Below, in pieces: positions 26,685-35,021 of a stretch of 64,000 bases of DNA. A program made the position numbers and the translations under genes. The notes under the pieces were generated by a model. It was given only the letters and a program-made list of their open reading frames with translations. It had not been told where the DNA came from and made no database searches. Location of the stretch: assembly GCA_947649495.1 (NCBI GenBank), contig CANSRU010000009.1:1-64000 (forward strand). The letters are read 5' to 3'. This stretch comes from an uncultured Porphyromonadaceae bacterium (GTDB taxonomy: Bacteria; Bacteroidota; Bacteroidia; Bacteroidales; Muribaculaceae). Each line of letters starts with the position of its first letter. The stretch's first letter is position 1.

Positions 26685-28874
26685 ATGAAACGAGCCATTT
26701 TATTCATCACAACGGTTGTCGCCGCGTTGACAATGACAGCGCAAACCACGTTTGTAAAGAACCATCAAGCCAAGGGGAGAATAATCTACAGTGATACACG
26801 CGACCTTGAAGCGGCAACTATGCTTCAGGACTTTACAGAACGTATAAGCGGGGCAAAGCCACAGATAGTGATGAATGAGCCGGGAGTGAAGGTCAAAAAG
26901 GGTGATGTGGTTATAAAACGGAGCGATAATCCCGAAATAAAGGATGATGGATTCAGGCTTGACTCACGCCCCGGTTATCTGACAATAGAGAGCAACAAGG
27001 GGAAAGGAGCGCTCTACGGAGTGGTTACGCTGCTTGAGCAATATCTCGGATGCAACTACTGGGGAGAGAATGAATACACAATTCCCCGGCGGGCGACTAT
27101 AGAGTTTCCTTACGTTGTGAAGGTCGACAATCCGGCTTTCACGTTCCGCAGCAACGGCAGTTATGCCATGACTGATCCGTATTACCGGATATGGGCGCGG
27201 CATGAGGACCCGAATGAATTGTTTGCCGGCGGCTACTGGGTTCACACATTCAACCGTCTTCTTCCCGCGGCTAAGTATGGCAAGGAGCATCCTGAATACT
27301 ATGCCTTATTCGACGGTGTACGGCATCCCGGGCAGGCGGGGCAGTGGTGTCTGTCCAATGATGAGGTGTTTGAGATTGTGTGCCACGAGATTGACTCCAT
27401 ATTCAAAGCCAATCCGGGCCTTGACATGATATCCGTGAGCCAGAATGATGGTAATTACACGAATTGCAAATGTGATAATTGCAGCCGTATAGATTCGATA
27501 GAGGGTGGTCCGTCGGGTTCACTGATTCATTTCCTGAACCGTATAGCCGATCGTTTCCCCGACAAGCAGATTTCAACGTTGGCCTATCTCTACACAATGA
27601 ATCCACCCAAACATGTTAAGCCACGCAAGAATGTCAACATAATGCTGTGCAATATCGATTGTTACCGTGAGGTGCCGATGCAGTACAATGCGTCGGGGCG
27701 CCAATATCTGAAAGCGCTCGACGGATGGTCGGAGATGTCGGAGAATTTCTTCTTGTGGGATTATGGAATCAATTGCGACGGATTTGCCACGCCGTTTCCC
27801 AACTATCACATCATGCAGCCCAACATCCGTACATTCCGCGACCACAATGCCAAGATGCTGTTCAACTGCAACGGGAATGTAAGAGGTGGAGATATGACAG
27901 AACTTAGATGCTTCCTTGTCGACAAACTGATGTGGAATCCTGACGCTGATGTGGATTCACTTACCAATACATTTCTCAACGGCTATTATGGCGAGGCCGG
28001 CCCATATATCGGAGAGTATCTCAAACTGATGGAGGGGGCGCTGCTCGGAAGTGGAATCCCGTTGTGGATCTACGACTCACCGGCCACACACAAGGACGGA
28101 ATGCTCAATGCAATGCTCCGCGGGCGATATAATGTGCTTTTTGACAAAGCGGAAAATGCAGTCAGGGGCGACTCGGCTCTATTGGCAAGAGTGCAGCGGT
28201 CGCGTCTGTCGCTGCAATACAGTGAGCTGGAGATAGAACGCACAATGCCCGACAAGGATATAGCGAAACTGAAAGAGATGCTCGACACATTCGACGTCAG
28301 GGCTGCGCGCTATGGTCTGGCTTCAATCAATGAACGCAGCAACTCACCTCACGATTATGTCACGCTGTATCGCAGCCGTTATCTGCCACGTGAGCAGAAA
28401 AATCTTGCCGCCGGATGTGAAATCAGTTTTTCATCACCGCTCCCCGCTCCATACGACAAATTAGGGGGTGCGTCGCTTACCGATGGACTTTTTGGCGGGA
28501 TGAGCTACAAGGACAGTTGGATAGGCTGGGAGGGAATCGATGTGGATATTACCGTTGACCTTGGCAAGCCGACGGAAATAAGGAGTATCGACACTGATTT
28601 TCTGCATCAGATAGGTGCATGGATACTGCAACCGAAATCGGTGACCTACTCGCTGAGTGATGACGGAAAGAGTTGGCAGACTTTTCCGCGTCATGAACTG
28701 GTGGATGACCAGGACGGAATGGTGAAATTTGTGGGTGTGAAAGAGAATCTTGCCACACCTCAGACCACAAGATATGTGAAAATTTCGGTAGAAGGAATGA
28801 AAAAATGTCCGGAATGGCACTACGGTGTGGGGAATCCGTGCTGGTTTTTCCTTGATGAAATCACAATAAATTAA
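26685..28874 (+). CDS. Secreted DUF4838 protein with C-terminal F5/8-type domain
   Basis: A 729-residue secreted protein. A signal peptide (MKRAILFITTVVAALTMTAQ) is followed by an N-terminal GH67-N-like domain (about 25-130) containing GKGALYGVVTLLEQYLGC. The DUF4838 region (about 150-480) includes WVHTFNRLLPAAKYGKEHPE, SVSQNDGNYTNCKCDNC and FLWDYGINCDG. A discoidin/F5-8 type C carbohydrate-binding domain (about 590-729) has LTDGLFGGMSYKDSWIGWEG and ITVDLGKPTEIRSI. DUF4838 proteins are related to alpha-glucuronidases and are usually considered glycan hydrolases, but substrate and activity are not settled. It is not in a polysaccharide utilisation locus here. It ends 17 bases from convergent trmD. 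Confidence 0.85.
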   Translation: MKRAILFITTVVAALTMTAQTTFVKNHQAKGRIIYSDTRDLEAATMLQDFTERISGAKPQIVMNEPGVKVKKGDVVIKRSDNPEIKDDGFRLDSRPGYLTIESNKGKGALYGVVTLLEQYLGCNYWGENEYTIPRRATIEFPYVVKVDNPAFTFRSNGSYAMTDPYYRIWARHEDPNELFAGGYWVHTFNRLLPAAKYGKEHPEYYALFDGVRHPGQAGQWCLSNDEVFEIVCHEIDSIFKANPGLDMISVSQNDGNYTNCKCDNCSRIDSIEGGPSGSLIHFLNRIADRFPDKQISTLAYLYTMNPPKHVKPRKNVNIMLCNIDCYREVPMQYNASGRQYLKALDGWSEMSENFFLWDYGINCDGFATPFPNYHIMQPNIRTFRDHNAKMLFNCNGNVRGGDMTELRCFLVDKLMWNPDADVDSLTNTFLNGYYGEAGPYIGEYLKLMEGALLGSGIPLWIYDSPATHKDGMLNAMLRGRYNVLFDKAENAVRGDSALLARVQRSRLSLQYSELEIERTMPDKDIAKLKEMLDTFDVRAARYGLASINERSNSPHDYVTLYRSRYLPREQKNLAAGCEISFSSPLPAPYDKLGGASLTDGLFGGMSYKDSWIGWEGIDVDITVDLGKPTEIRSIDTDFLHQIGAWILQPKSVTYSLSDDGKSWQTFPRHELVDDQDGMVKFVGVKENLATPQTTRYVKISVEGMKKCPEWHYGVGNPCWFFLDEITIN

Positions 28875-28891
28875 GGGTCGGTAGGCGTCCG

Positions 28892-29566
28892 TCAGTCGAG
28901 AAGGTCGGGACGAAGGCGGCGGGTGCGTTCGAGTGCCTGCTCGTAGCGCCATTCGTCTATTTTGGCCTGATGTCCTGAGAGCAGTATTTCAGGTACATCC
29001 CATCCGTTGTAGCTTGCGGGCCGGCTGTAGACCGGCGGGGCGAGCAGATTGTCCTGGAAGGAGTCGGAGAGAGCGCTCTGCTCATCGCCAATCACGCCCG
29101 GTATAAGCCGTACGATGGCGTCGGTTATGGCCAGAGCGGGCATCTCGCCACCGGTGAGCACATAGTCGCCTATGGAAATCTCCCGGGTGATGAGGTGTTC
29201 GCGTATGCGGTAGTCAATGCCTTTGTAGTGGCCGCACAGGATTATTATGTTGTCGAGAAGCGACAGAGAATTGGCCATGGGCTGATTGAATGTCTCGCCA
29301 TCGGGTGAAGTGAATATCACTTCATCGTAGTGTCGCTGCGATTTCAGATGTGATATCGCGCGGTCTATCGGTTCAATCTGCATTACCATTCCGGCTTCAC
29401 CTCCAAAAGGGTAGTCGTCGACCTTGCGATGCTTGTTGGTGGTGTAGTCGCGCAGGTTGTGTACCACTATTTCGGCAAGTCCTTTGGTCTGCGCGCGCTT
29501 GAGTATTGAGCATCCCAACGGCGATTCCAGCATTTCGGGCAGTACGGTAAGTATGTCGATTCTCAT
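28892..29566 (-). CDS. trmD: tRNA (guanine-N1)-methyltransferase
   Basis: A 224-residue SPOUT enzyme that methylates G37 of tRNAs reading CNN and some other codons, preventing frameshifts. The N terminus [20 protein letters not shown] is typical. The knot region that binds S-adenosylmethionine reads [17 protein letters not shown], then [19 protein letters not shown]. The C-terminal part has [19 protein letters not shown]. It is the last gene of an operon and overlaps the WYL regulator by 4 bases. It is separate from the ribosomal genes (rpsP, rimM, rplS) with which it sits in many other bacteria. Confidence 0.96.
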   Translation of the reverse strand: MRIDILTVLPEMLESPLGCSILKRAQTKGLAEIVVHNLRDYTTNKHRKVDDYPFGGEAGMVMQIEPIDRAISHLKSQRHYDEVIFTSPDGETFNQPMANSLSLLDNIIILCGHYKGIDYRIREHLITREISIGDYVLTGGEMPALAITDAIVRLIPGVIGDEQSALSDSFQDNLLAPPVYSRPASYNGWDVPEILLSGHQAKIDEWRYEQALERTRRLRPDLLD

Positions 29567-30459
29567 TGTTCGTAATTGTTTAGGGCGTCTTTAAGATTTG
29601 ATATCATCATGGCTCTCAGTTCGCGTGGTGCGAGCACAGTGATGTTAGGGCCGTAGCTCAGGAGTTCCTGAACGAAGTCAGGCGTGAGACGCAGGTTATA
29701 GTTGAAAATGGAATATTTGTCGTGAATCATCTCGGTCTGCGAGTGATGCAGCGGAAGAGCTCGGAAATACTTGGCCTGACGCGGGTCAGTGCGTATTGAC
29801 ACCTTTTTTGTGTCGCCTTGCGAGAATACTATGCCGAACGAATCGCGGAAATAGGCCTCGGCATCGAAGTCGGGCGGAATGGCGAATGTACGGGTGTCGA
29901 TGGTTACATCGCTCATGCGGTCAAGGGCGTATGTCTTGATGGTATCCTCCTTTATGTTGCGTCCGGTAACGTACCAGCGCAATTTGAATATTTTCAGGAA
30001 GTATGGCTCGAGAATAACCTCTTTCGGCGCTCCTGTGCGGGAATAGGGGCTATAGCCGAAGCGGAGGGCTTTCGATTCCTTCATGGCCGAGATTACCGGC
30101 GAGAGATGAAGCCTGGACGAGGGGACATCTTCGAGAAACACACGGTCGGCCACATCGCGTGCATCGGTGAGCACATTGCTCATGGATGCGGTGTTGAGCA
30201 TCCAGTCGGTCACGCTTTGCACGTGGGTGTCGCCATCGTTTATGGAGTATTCAAATGTGGAGGGATTGCACTCGATGTTGATTTTAAACAGTTCCTCGAT
30301 GGCGTTGCGGTAGTTGTAGAAGGTGCGGCGTGGCAGAGGAAGGCCGTCGGAGAAGTCGGTCTTGATCCACAGACGGTTCAGCTCGTCGCGGGTTATGGTT
30401 CCGTGGCGGCGTATGGTGTCAATAATCCAGATGTAGCGGTTAAACAGATTCTTCGACAT
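29563..30459 (-). CDS. WYL-domain transcriptional regulator
   Basis: A 298-residue regulator with an N-terminal winged-helix-like part (about 1-75, with [12 protein letters not shown] and [17 protein letters not shown]) and a central WYL domain (about 125-215). The signature reads [10 protein letters not shown], so the third residue is valine rather than leucine. A WCX-type C-terminal part (about 225-298) follows. WYL proteins sense nucleotides or DNA ends and often control stress or defence genes, but this one sits in a housekeeping operon. It overlaps the symporter gene by 20 bases upstream and trmD by 4 bases downstream. Confidence 0.85.
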   Translation of the reverse strand: MSKNLFNRYIWIIDTIRRHGTITRDELNRLWIKTDFSDGLPLPRRTFYNYRNAIEELFKINIECNPSTFEYSINDGDTHVQSVTDWMLNTASMSNVLTDARDVADRVFLEDVPSSRLHLSPVISAMKESKALRFGYSPYSRTGAPKEVILEPYFLKIFKLRWYVTGRNIKEDTIKTYALDRMSDVTIDTRTFAIPPDFDAEAYFRDSFGIVFSQGDTKKVSIRTDPRQAKYFRALPLHHSQTEMIHDKYSIFNYNLRLTPDFVQELLSYGPNITVLAPRELRAMMISNLKDALNNYEQ

Positions 30460-31912
30460 AGGCCGGTGATGGTTTTAGTGAGAATATATGGAGCCCGGCC
30501 ATGGTGACCGCGGCATTTATCAGAAGCAGCTCGAATCCGGTCTCGTAGGCGCACCACCTGAAGAGCAGATGCTGTATGAGCCAGGATGTGAATGGGGCGC
30601 ACAGGCAGATATAGGGAACCATCCGGTCGCGTACGGCACGGGATGTGAAGAGTCCGTAGGCAAACAGTCCGAGTATCGGTCCGTAGGTATAGGCCGCGAA
30701 TGTGTACACGGCGCTTATGGCATCGTCGGTGCTGAGATAATAGAAGGCCACTATCACGGCACCCATAATGGCCGACATGGCAAGGTGTACGTGGCGCCGG
30801 GTGCGGGAGGTGTCGCTATCGTTTCCGCCATTCCCGCGGCGCATTATGTCGATGGTGAATGATGTGGTGAGCGATGTGAGAGCTGAGCCGGCTGCGGAAT
30901 ATGCGGCTGAAATCAGTCCTACAACAAAGAGAATTCCCACCACCGCGGGCATACCGCTGTGACATGCCACGAGGCCGAACAGTTCGTCGCTCTTGGCCGG
31001 CAGTTCCATGCCGGTGCGGTCGGTGTAAAGCAGCAGCAAGGTGCCGAGACCAAGAAACAGCGCTATTACGAAAAATTGCATCACACTACTGAGTATCATA
31101 TTCTTACGCGATGAGGCCGAGTCGCGGCATGCAAGGTTGCGCTGCATCATGTCCTGGTCAAGTCCGTTGGTGGCGATGGCCATGAAAATGCCTGCGATGA
31201 ATTGTTTCCAGAAATAAAGGCTTGATTTCGGGTCATCGAAAAACCATATCCGGGCAGTGGCGTGCGAGCTTATGGTATCGGGTATGTCGGCCGCGGGAAT
31301 ACCGATATTGCGGGCTATGTAGATTATGCACAGCACGACTGAAAGTATGAGGCATGCGCTCTTAAGCACATCGGTCCATATCAGGGCCTTGACCCCTGCG
31401 CGGGCAGTGTAGAGCCATATCAGCGCTATGGCTGTGGCTACATTCAGGATAAATGGAATGCCGAGCGGTTCGCACACAAGCACCTGAAGCACTGCGCAGA
31501 CCACAAAAAACCTCACCGAGGCTCCCAGCATCTTGGATATGAAAAACATCCATGCCCCCGAGCGGTAGGCGCCTTGTCCGAAGCGCCCTTCAAGATAGGC
31601 GTAGATGGATATAAGGTTCTTGCGGTAGAATATCGGCACAAGCAGAAAAGCTATGACGGCATAGCCCACAACAAAGCCGAGCACCATCTGGAGATAGGCA
31701 TAGCCTTTTGCCGCCACCATTCCCGGCACGGAGATGAATGTCACACCTGAAATGGCGGCTCCTATCATTGCGAATGCCACCACCGGCCATGGAGTGCGGC
31801 GACCGCCGGTGAAAAAAGTGGCGTTGTCGGCCTTTCGCCCGGCCAGCCATGACAGGCTGAGCATGAGGGCAAAGTAAGCGGCGATGGTGATTATTACAAT
31901 TGATGGGGTCAT
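30440..31912 (-). CDS. Sodium:solute symporter family transporter
   Basis: A 490-residue polytopic inner-membrane protein of the sodium/solute symporter (SSS) family with about 13 helices. Markers are FFTGGRRTPWPVVAFAMIG (about 30-48) and the SAAYSAAGSALTSLTTSFT segment (about 350-370), which matches the sodium-binding region of the family. The frame can be read 21 codons earlier, but ATG 31912 starts directly at the first helix and overlaps the NamZ stop as ATGA. The coupling suggests uptake of a sugar released by NamZ, such as MurNAc or an anhydro-muropeptide. That is inference. Confidence 0.88.
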   Translation of the reverse strand: MTPSIVIITIAAYFALMLSLSWLAGRKADNATFFTGGRRTPWPVVAFAMIGAAISGVTFISVPGMVAAKGYAYLQMVLGFVVGYAVIAFLLVPIFYRKNLISIYAYLEGRFGQGAYRSGAWMFFISKMLGASVRFFVVCAVLQVLVCEPLGIPFILNVATAIALIWLYTARAGVKALIWTDVLKSACLILSVVLCIIYIARNIGIPAADIPDTISSHATARIWFFDDPKSSLYFWKQFIAGIFMAIATNGLDQDMMQRNLACRDSASSRKNMILSSVMQFFVIALFLGLGTLLLLYTDRTGMELPAKSDELFGLVACHSGMPAVVGILFVVGLISAAYSAAGSALTSLTTSFTIDIMRRGNGGNDSDTSRTRRHVHLAMSAIMGAVIVAFYYLSTDDAISAVYTFAAYTYGPILGLFAYGLFTSRAVRDRMVPYICLCAPFTSWLIQHLLFRWCAYETGFELLLINAAVTMAGLHIFSLKPSPAYVEESV

Positions 31913-33099
31913 GGCTCGGGATATAGGAGATATTGTTGGCGGCGATTCTTGAACCGGGATACATCGTCGGTCCATGTTCGTTTTATCTCGTCGGCGCTGC
32001 GGCCTTGTTCAATCATGCGGCGCACAGAGCGGTTGCCTATGAGTTTGTCGAAAAACGTGGTGAAGAATTTCGGACTGCGACGCATGCCCTTGTTCCGGTA
32101 AGCGTCAATCACGTAAGTCAGGTCAACGCCGGCGGCTATTATCGAATCGTCGGGAATGGTGCGTAGGTCCTTACCATGGCAAAGTTTACCTTTGCACGGC
32201 GGATTTTTTGCTCCGGGGCGCTCTTTAGGAGTGAAGGAGAACCGGCAGCCTGACATCAGCGGGTGGCCGTAGACACAAAATGGCATGTCGGTGCCGCGCC
32301 CGAGACTCATCACAGTGCCCTCGAACAGACATGTCGATGGGTAGAGATAGATGGATTTCATGTCGGGGAGATTGGGCGATGGCGGCACCGGAAGCCGATA
32401 GCGTGTGGCGTGGGTGTAGTTGCCGCATGGAATCACTGACAGCTCAAGTGTGGCTGTGGTATCGGCGAGCCATTTCTCTCCCACTATCATTTGTGCGAGC
32501 TCGCCCATGGTCATGCCGTGGACCACCGGTATGGGCAAACGTCCCACCCCCGATGCGAGCGACATGTCGAGCAGCGGCCCGTCGACAGTCATGCCGTTGG
32601 GATTGGGCCTGTCGAACACAATGAACTGCTTATGGGCACGTACTGCGGCGTTCATCATGTCGAGCATTGTTATATAGTAGGTGTAGAACCTCAGGCCTAC
32701 ATCCTGAATGTCGGTTATCACCACGTCGATGCTGTCGAGCATGCGGTAGCGTTCGGCCTTGGATGCTGAGCCGTAGAGCGATACTATGGGCAGCGATGTG
32801 GCAGGATCAATTGAGCCGTTTACGTGTTCGCCGGCCGAGGCTGTACCGCGGAAACCGTGTTCGGGCGAGAAAATCACTCGGACATCCACACCGCTGTCTA
32901 TCAGTAAATCGAGAGTGTGGCGTCCATCTGATGTTATGCCTGTGTGGTTGCTCAGAAGCCCCACGCGCTTATCTTTTAATATTGGCAGATACAGGTCTGT
33001 GCGTTCGGCACCGACCACCACCTGTCCGGCTGCACGTAGAGCCGATGTCGAGATGGCAAGTAAGGTGACCAGTAATGTGATGATGCGCGTCAGGTTCAT
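31909..33099 (-). CDS. NamZ/DUF1343 family exo-beta-N-acetylmuramidase (YbbC-like)
   Basis: A 396-residue secreted protein with a signal peptide (MNLTRIITLLVTLLAISTSALRA). The DUF1343 domain fills the rest. Characteristic motifs are VGLLSNHTGITSDGRHTLDL, FSPEHGFRGTASAGEHV, ITDIQDVGLRFYTYY and FDRPNPNGMTVDGPLLD. Members such as B. subtilis NamZ (YbbC) release MurNAc from the non-reducing end of peptidoglycan fragments, and Tannerella has homologues in MurNAc salvage. It is the first gene of an operon with a symporter. The -7 element lies only 6 bases before the ATG, so the mRNA may be nearly leaderless. Confidence 0.9.
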   Translation of the reverse strand: MNLTRIITLLVTLLAISTSALRAAGQVVVGAERTDLYLPILKDKRVGLLSNHTGITSDGRHTLDLLIDSGVDVRVIFSPEHGFRGTASAGEHVNGSIDPATSLPIVSLYGSASKAERYRMLDSIDVVITDIQDVGLRFYTYYITMLDMMNAAVRAHKQFIVFDRPNPNGMTVDGPLLDMSLASGVGRLPIPVVHGMTMGELAQMIVGEKWLADTTATLELSVIPCGNYTHATRYRLPVPPSPNLPDMKSIYLYPSTCLFEGTVMSLGRGTDMPFCVYGHPLMSGCRFSFTPKERPGAKNPPCKGKLCHGKDLRTIPDDSIIAAGVDLTYVIDAYRNKGMRRSPKFFTTFFDKLIGNRSVRRMIEQGRSADEIKRTWTDDVSRFKNRRQQYLLYPEP

Positions 33100-33104
33100 A
33101 TTTA

Positions 33105-33133
33105 CAAAGATAGTAAGTGCGGGGGCTTGTCAA
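33105..33133 (-). promoter_or_regulatory. Promoter for the NamZ operon
   Basis: On the minus strand: TTG (33133-33131), 18 bp, then TATCTTTG (33112-33105). Transcription would begin within a few bases of the start codon at 33099. Confidence 0.6.
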
Positions 33134-33212
33134 TGGCCGAAATATATTAAAATAGGTTAATGCCACCTTTTCTTTTTAGCCTGTTTCGGCCAAATTGGGA
33201 AATAGAGGAAAA

Positions 33213-33428
33213 TAGGCCAATTGAGCGGGGTGGCGTACCCAGGGGCACGCAGGTGTGAGGTGGTTCCGTTACCGCGCACTGTGTGCGCGGCTACAATCCG
33301 GCTTCCGCAGGCGGAAGCGGTACATCGATGGCAGGGATGGCGGAAGCGTTGATGGGATGGCGAGGGCTGAAAAGCCCTCCCTCCTTGGCGGGCATAGCGG
33401 GAGAGTTGGTCAAATTAGGCCAATTGGT
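33213..33428. repeat. 216-bp direct repeat, copy 1
   Basis: This copy matches 33641-33856 over 216 bases with no gap and about nine substitutions. It contains perfect hairpins: CCGCGCAC-TGT-GTGCGCGG (33272-33290), GCTTCCGC/GCGGAAGC (33301-33318) and GAGGGCT-GAAA-AGCCCTC (33362-33379). Its own ends carry CCAATT (33217-33222 and 33420-33425). No coding frame is shared by the copies. Confidence 0.9.
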
Positions 33429-33640
33429 AATAGGTAGGAGTTGTTATGAATAATCGTCTCCGGCGATTAACCGATAGGTAATGAATTCATCATCTTCGAC
33501 GATGTCCCCGCGCATCGTTTCAGTAAACCCGCCAAGGAGCTGCGCTCCATGACGGGCCTAAATATGTTTAATGGTCTCCGACCAATGGGCTAAGGGGAAA
33601 TAAGTATGTATCAAGGTATCAGTAAGTAACAAAGGGAAAT
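33429..33640. other. Hairpin-rich spacer between the repeats
   Basis: This 212-base interval contains further short inverted repeats: TAATCG/CGATTA (33451-33469), ATGAATTCAT (33481-33490), CATCTTCGACGATG (33491-33504), GGAGC-TGC-GCTCC (33536-33548, inside an outer CCCG/CGGG pair) and TGGTC/GACCA just after 33570. There is no gene. Confidence 0.7.
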
Positions 33641-33856
33641 TAGGCCAATTGAGCGGGGTGGCGTACCCAAGGGCACGCAGGTGTGAGGTGGGGCTGTTAC
33701 CGCGCACTGTGTGCGCGGCTACACTCCGGCTTCCGCAGGCGGAAGCGGTACATCGATGGCAGGGATGGCGGAAGCGTTGATGGTATGGCGAGGGCTGGAA
33801 AGCCCTCCCTCCTTGGCGGGCATAGCGGGAGAGTTGTTCAAATTAGGTCAATTGGT
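33641..33856. repeat. 216-bp direct repeat, copy 2
   Basis: Second copy, 428 bases after the first. The three main hairpin stems are unchanged. The tetraloop of the third hairpin is GGAA instead of GAAA; both are GNRA loops. The copy ends 85 bases before the stop of the polyprenyl synthase gene. Confidence 0.9.
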
Positions 33857-33940
33857 TAAATTGGGCTGATGGGAGGGATTTCGGTTGTTGGGAATGGGGG
33901 AGCAGGGAAGGCCTTGCTGTGAATGCGACGTGTTGCGGGG

Positions 33941-34915
33941 TTAGTGGTCGCGGTGGATGATGTAGTCGAATATGGAGGCGAAAGCGTCGCGCTGGGGCGA
34001 GGCCGGGAAGCTGCCGAGCAGTTGCATGGCTTCGTCGCGCAGGCGTTCCATGGTGGCGTATGCGTATTCTATGCCTCCGCATTCCTTAGCATAGTCAATC
34101 AGGGTGTTAATCTCGTCGGTGTCGAGCATCTCTTTGCGCGAGAGTTGCAGCATTTCATTGTGCTGTGGCCGGTCGGCGAGCGAGAGTGCATGCAGCAGCG
34201 GGAGGGTTATTTTTCCTTCGCGCAGGTCGTTGCCGGTTGGCTTGCCCACTTTGTCGTCAGTGAAGTAGTCGAATATGTCGTCTTTAATCTGGAAGCATAG
34301 ACCGAGCAGTTCGGCAAAGCGGCACATCTTCTGCAGGCGGTCGTCGTCGACCTCCACGGCATATGCGCCCATCTTTATACATGAAACGAATAGCGATGCC
34401 GTCTTGCGGGATATCACCTTGAAGTAGGCTTCTTCGTCGAGCTGATGATAGCGGGCATTGTATATCTGGTCTATCTCTCCGAGACTCAGCAGCTTGCCAA
34501 GGTTGGCGAGCACGCCGGTAATGCGGATGTCGCCTGTGGAGAGGGCCTGTTGCAGAGCCGACGATACGAAAAAGTCGCCTACGAGCACGGCAATATGGTT
34601 GTCCCAGACGTTGTTGATGGTGGGGCGTCCGCGCCGTGTGCGTGAGTCGTCGACCACATCATCGTGAATAAGCGATGCGTTGTGAAGCATCTCCACTGCG
34701 GCCGCCGATGCGAGCACCTTGTCGTTGACTGAGCCGAATAGCTTGGCTGTCAGAATGACGAGTATGGGACGTATGAGTTTTCCCTTTGACTGAAGATAGC
34801 CTTCCACCACCTGGTTCATCAGCTTGTTGGACGACGACAGCGAATCGGCAATGCGTTGGTGCAGCAATTGCAGTTCGGGGCTGATGGAGTGTTGGATTTC
34901 TTCTAAATTCGACAT
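33941..34915 (-). CDS. ispB: Polyprenyl diphosphate synthase (trans-isoprenyl)
   Basis: A 324-residue enzyme that lengthens farnesyl diphosphate with isopentenyl diphosphate to make the side chain of menaquinone. The first aspartate-rich motif is LIHDDVVDDSRTRRG (about 78-92), and the second is FQIKDDIFDYF (about 207-217). The upstream KLIRPILVILTAKLFG segment carries the isopentenyl-binding basic residues. Length and order fit octaprenyl/heptaprenyl synthases; product length cannot be told from the sequence. A TAATTTTG -7 element lies at 34942-34935 on the minus strand. It is monocistronic. Confidence 0.93.
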   Translation of the reverse strand: MSNLEEIQHSISPELQLLHQRIADSLSSSNKLMNQVVEGYLQSKGKLIRPILVILTAKLFGSVNDKVLASAAAVEMLHNASLIHDDVVDDSRTRRGRPTINNVWDNHIAVLVGDFFVSSALQQALSTGDIRITGVLANLGKLLSLGEIDQIYNARYHQLDEEAYFKVISRKTASLFVSCIKMGAYAVEVDDDRLQKMCRFAELLGLCFQIKDDIFDYFTDDKVGKPTGNDLREGKITLPLLHALSLADRPQHNEMLQLSRKEMLDTDEINTLIDYAKECGGIEYAYATMERLRDEAMQLLGSFPASPQRDAFASIFDYIIHRDH

Positions 34916-34934
34916 TTCCGGACGTTATGATGTG

Positions 34935-34942
34935 CAAAATTA
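34935..34942 (-). promoter_or_regulatory. -7 element (TAATTTTG) for the polyprenyl synthase gene
   Basis: On the minus strand TAATTTTG followed by C lies 20 bases before the start codon. No obvious -33 element. Confidence 0.5.
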
Positions 34943-35021
34943 CAAAAAACTTGTTTACATAAATGCCGTAATGTAATTATTTCGTACTTTTATTGCTTAA
35001 AAACACCGAAACCATAGTGAA

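Noticed and set aside
33213-33856. CRISPR array
   Set aside because: Only two copies, 216 bp long, with an unrelated spacer of similar length and no cas genes.
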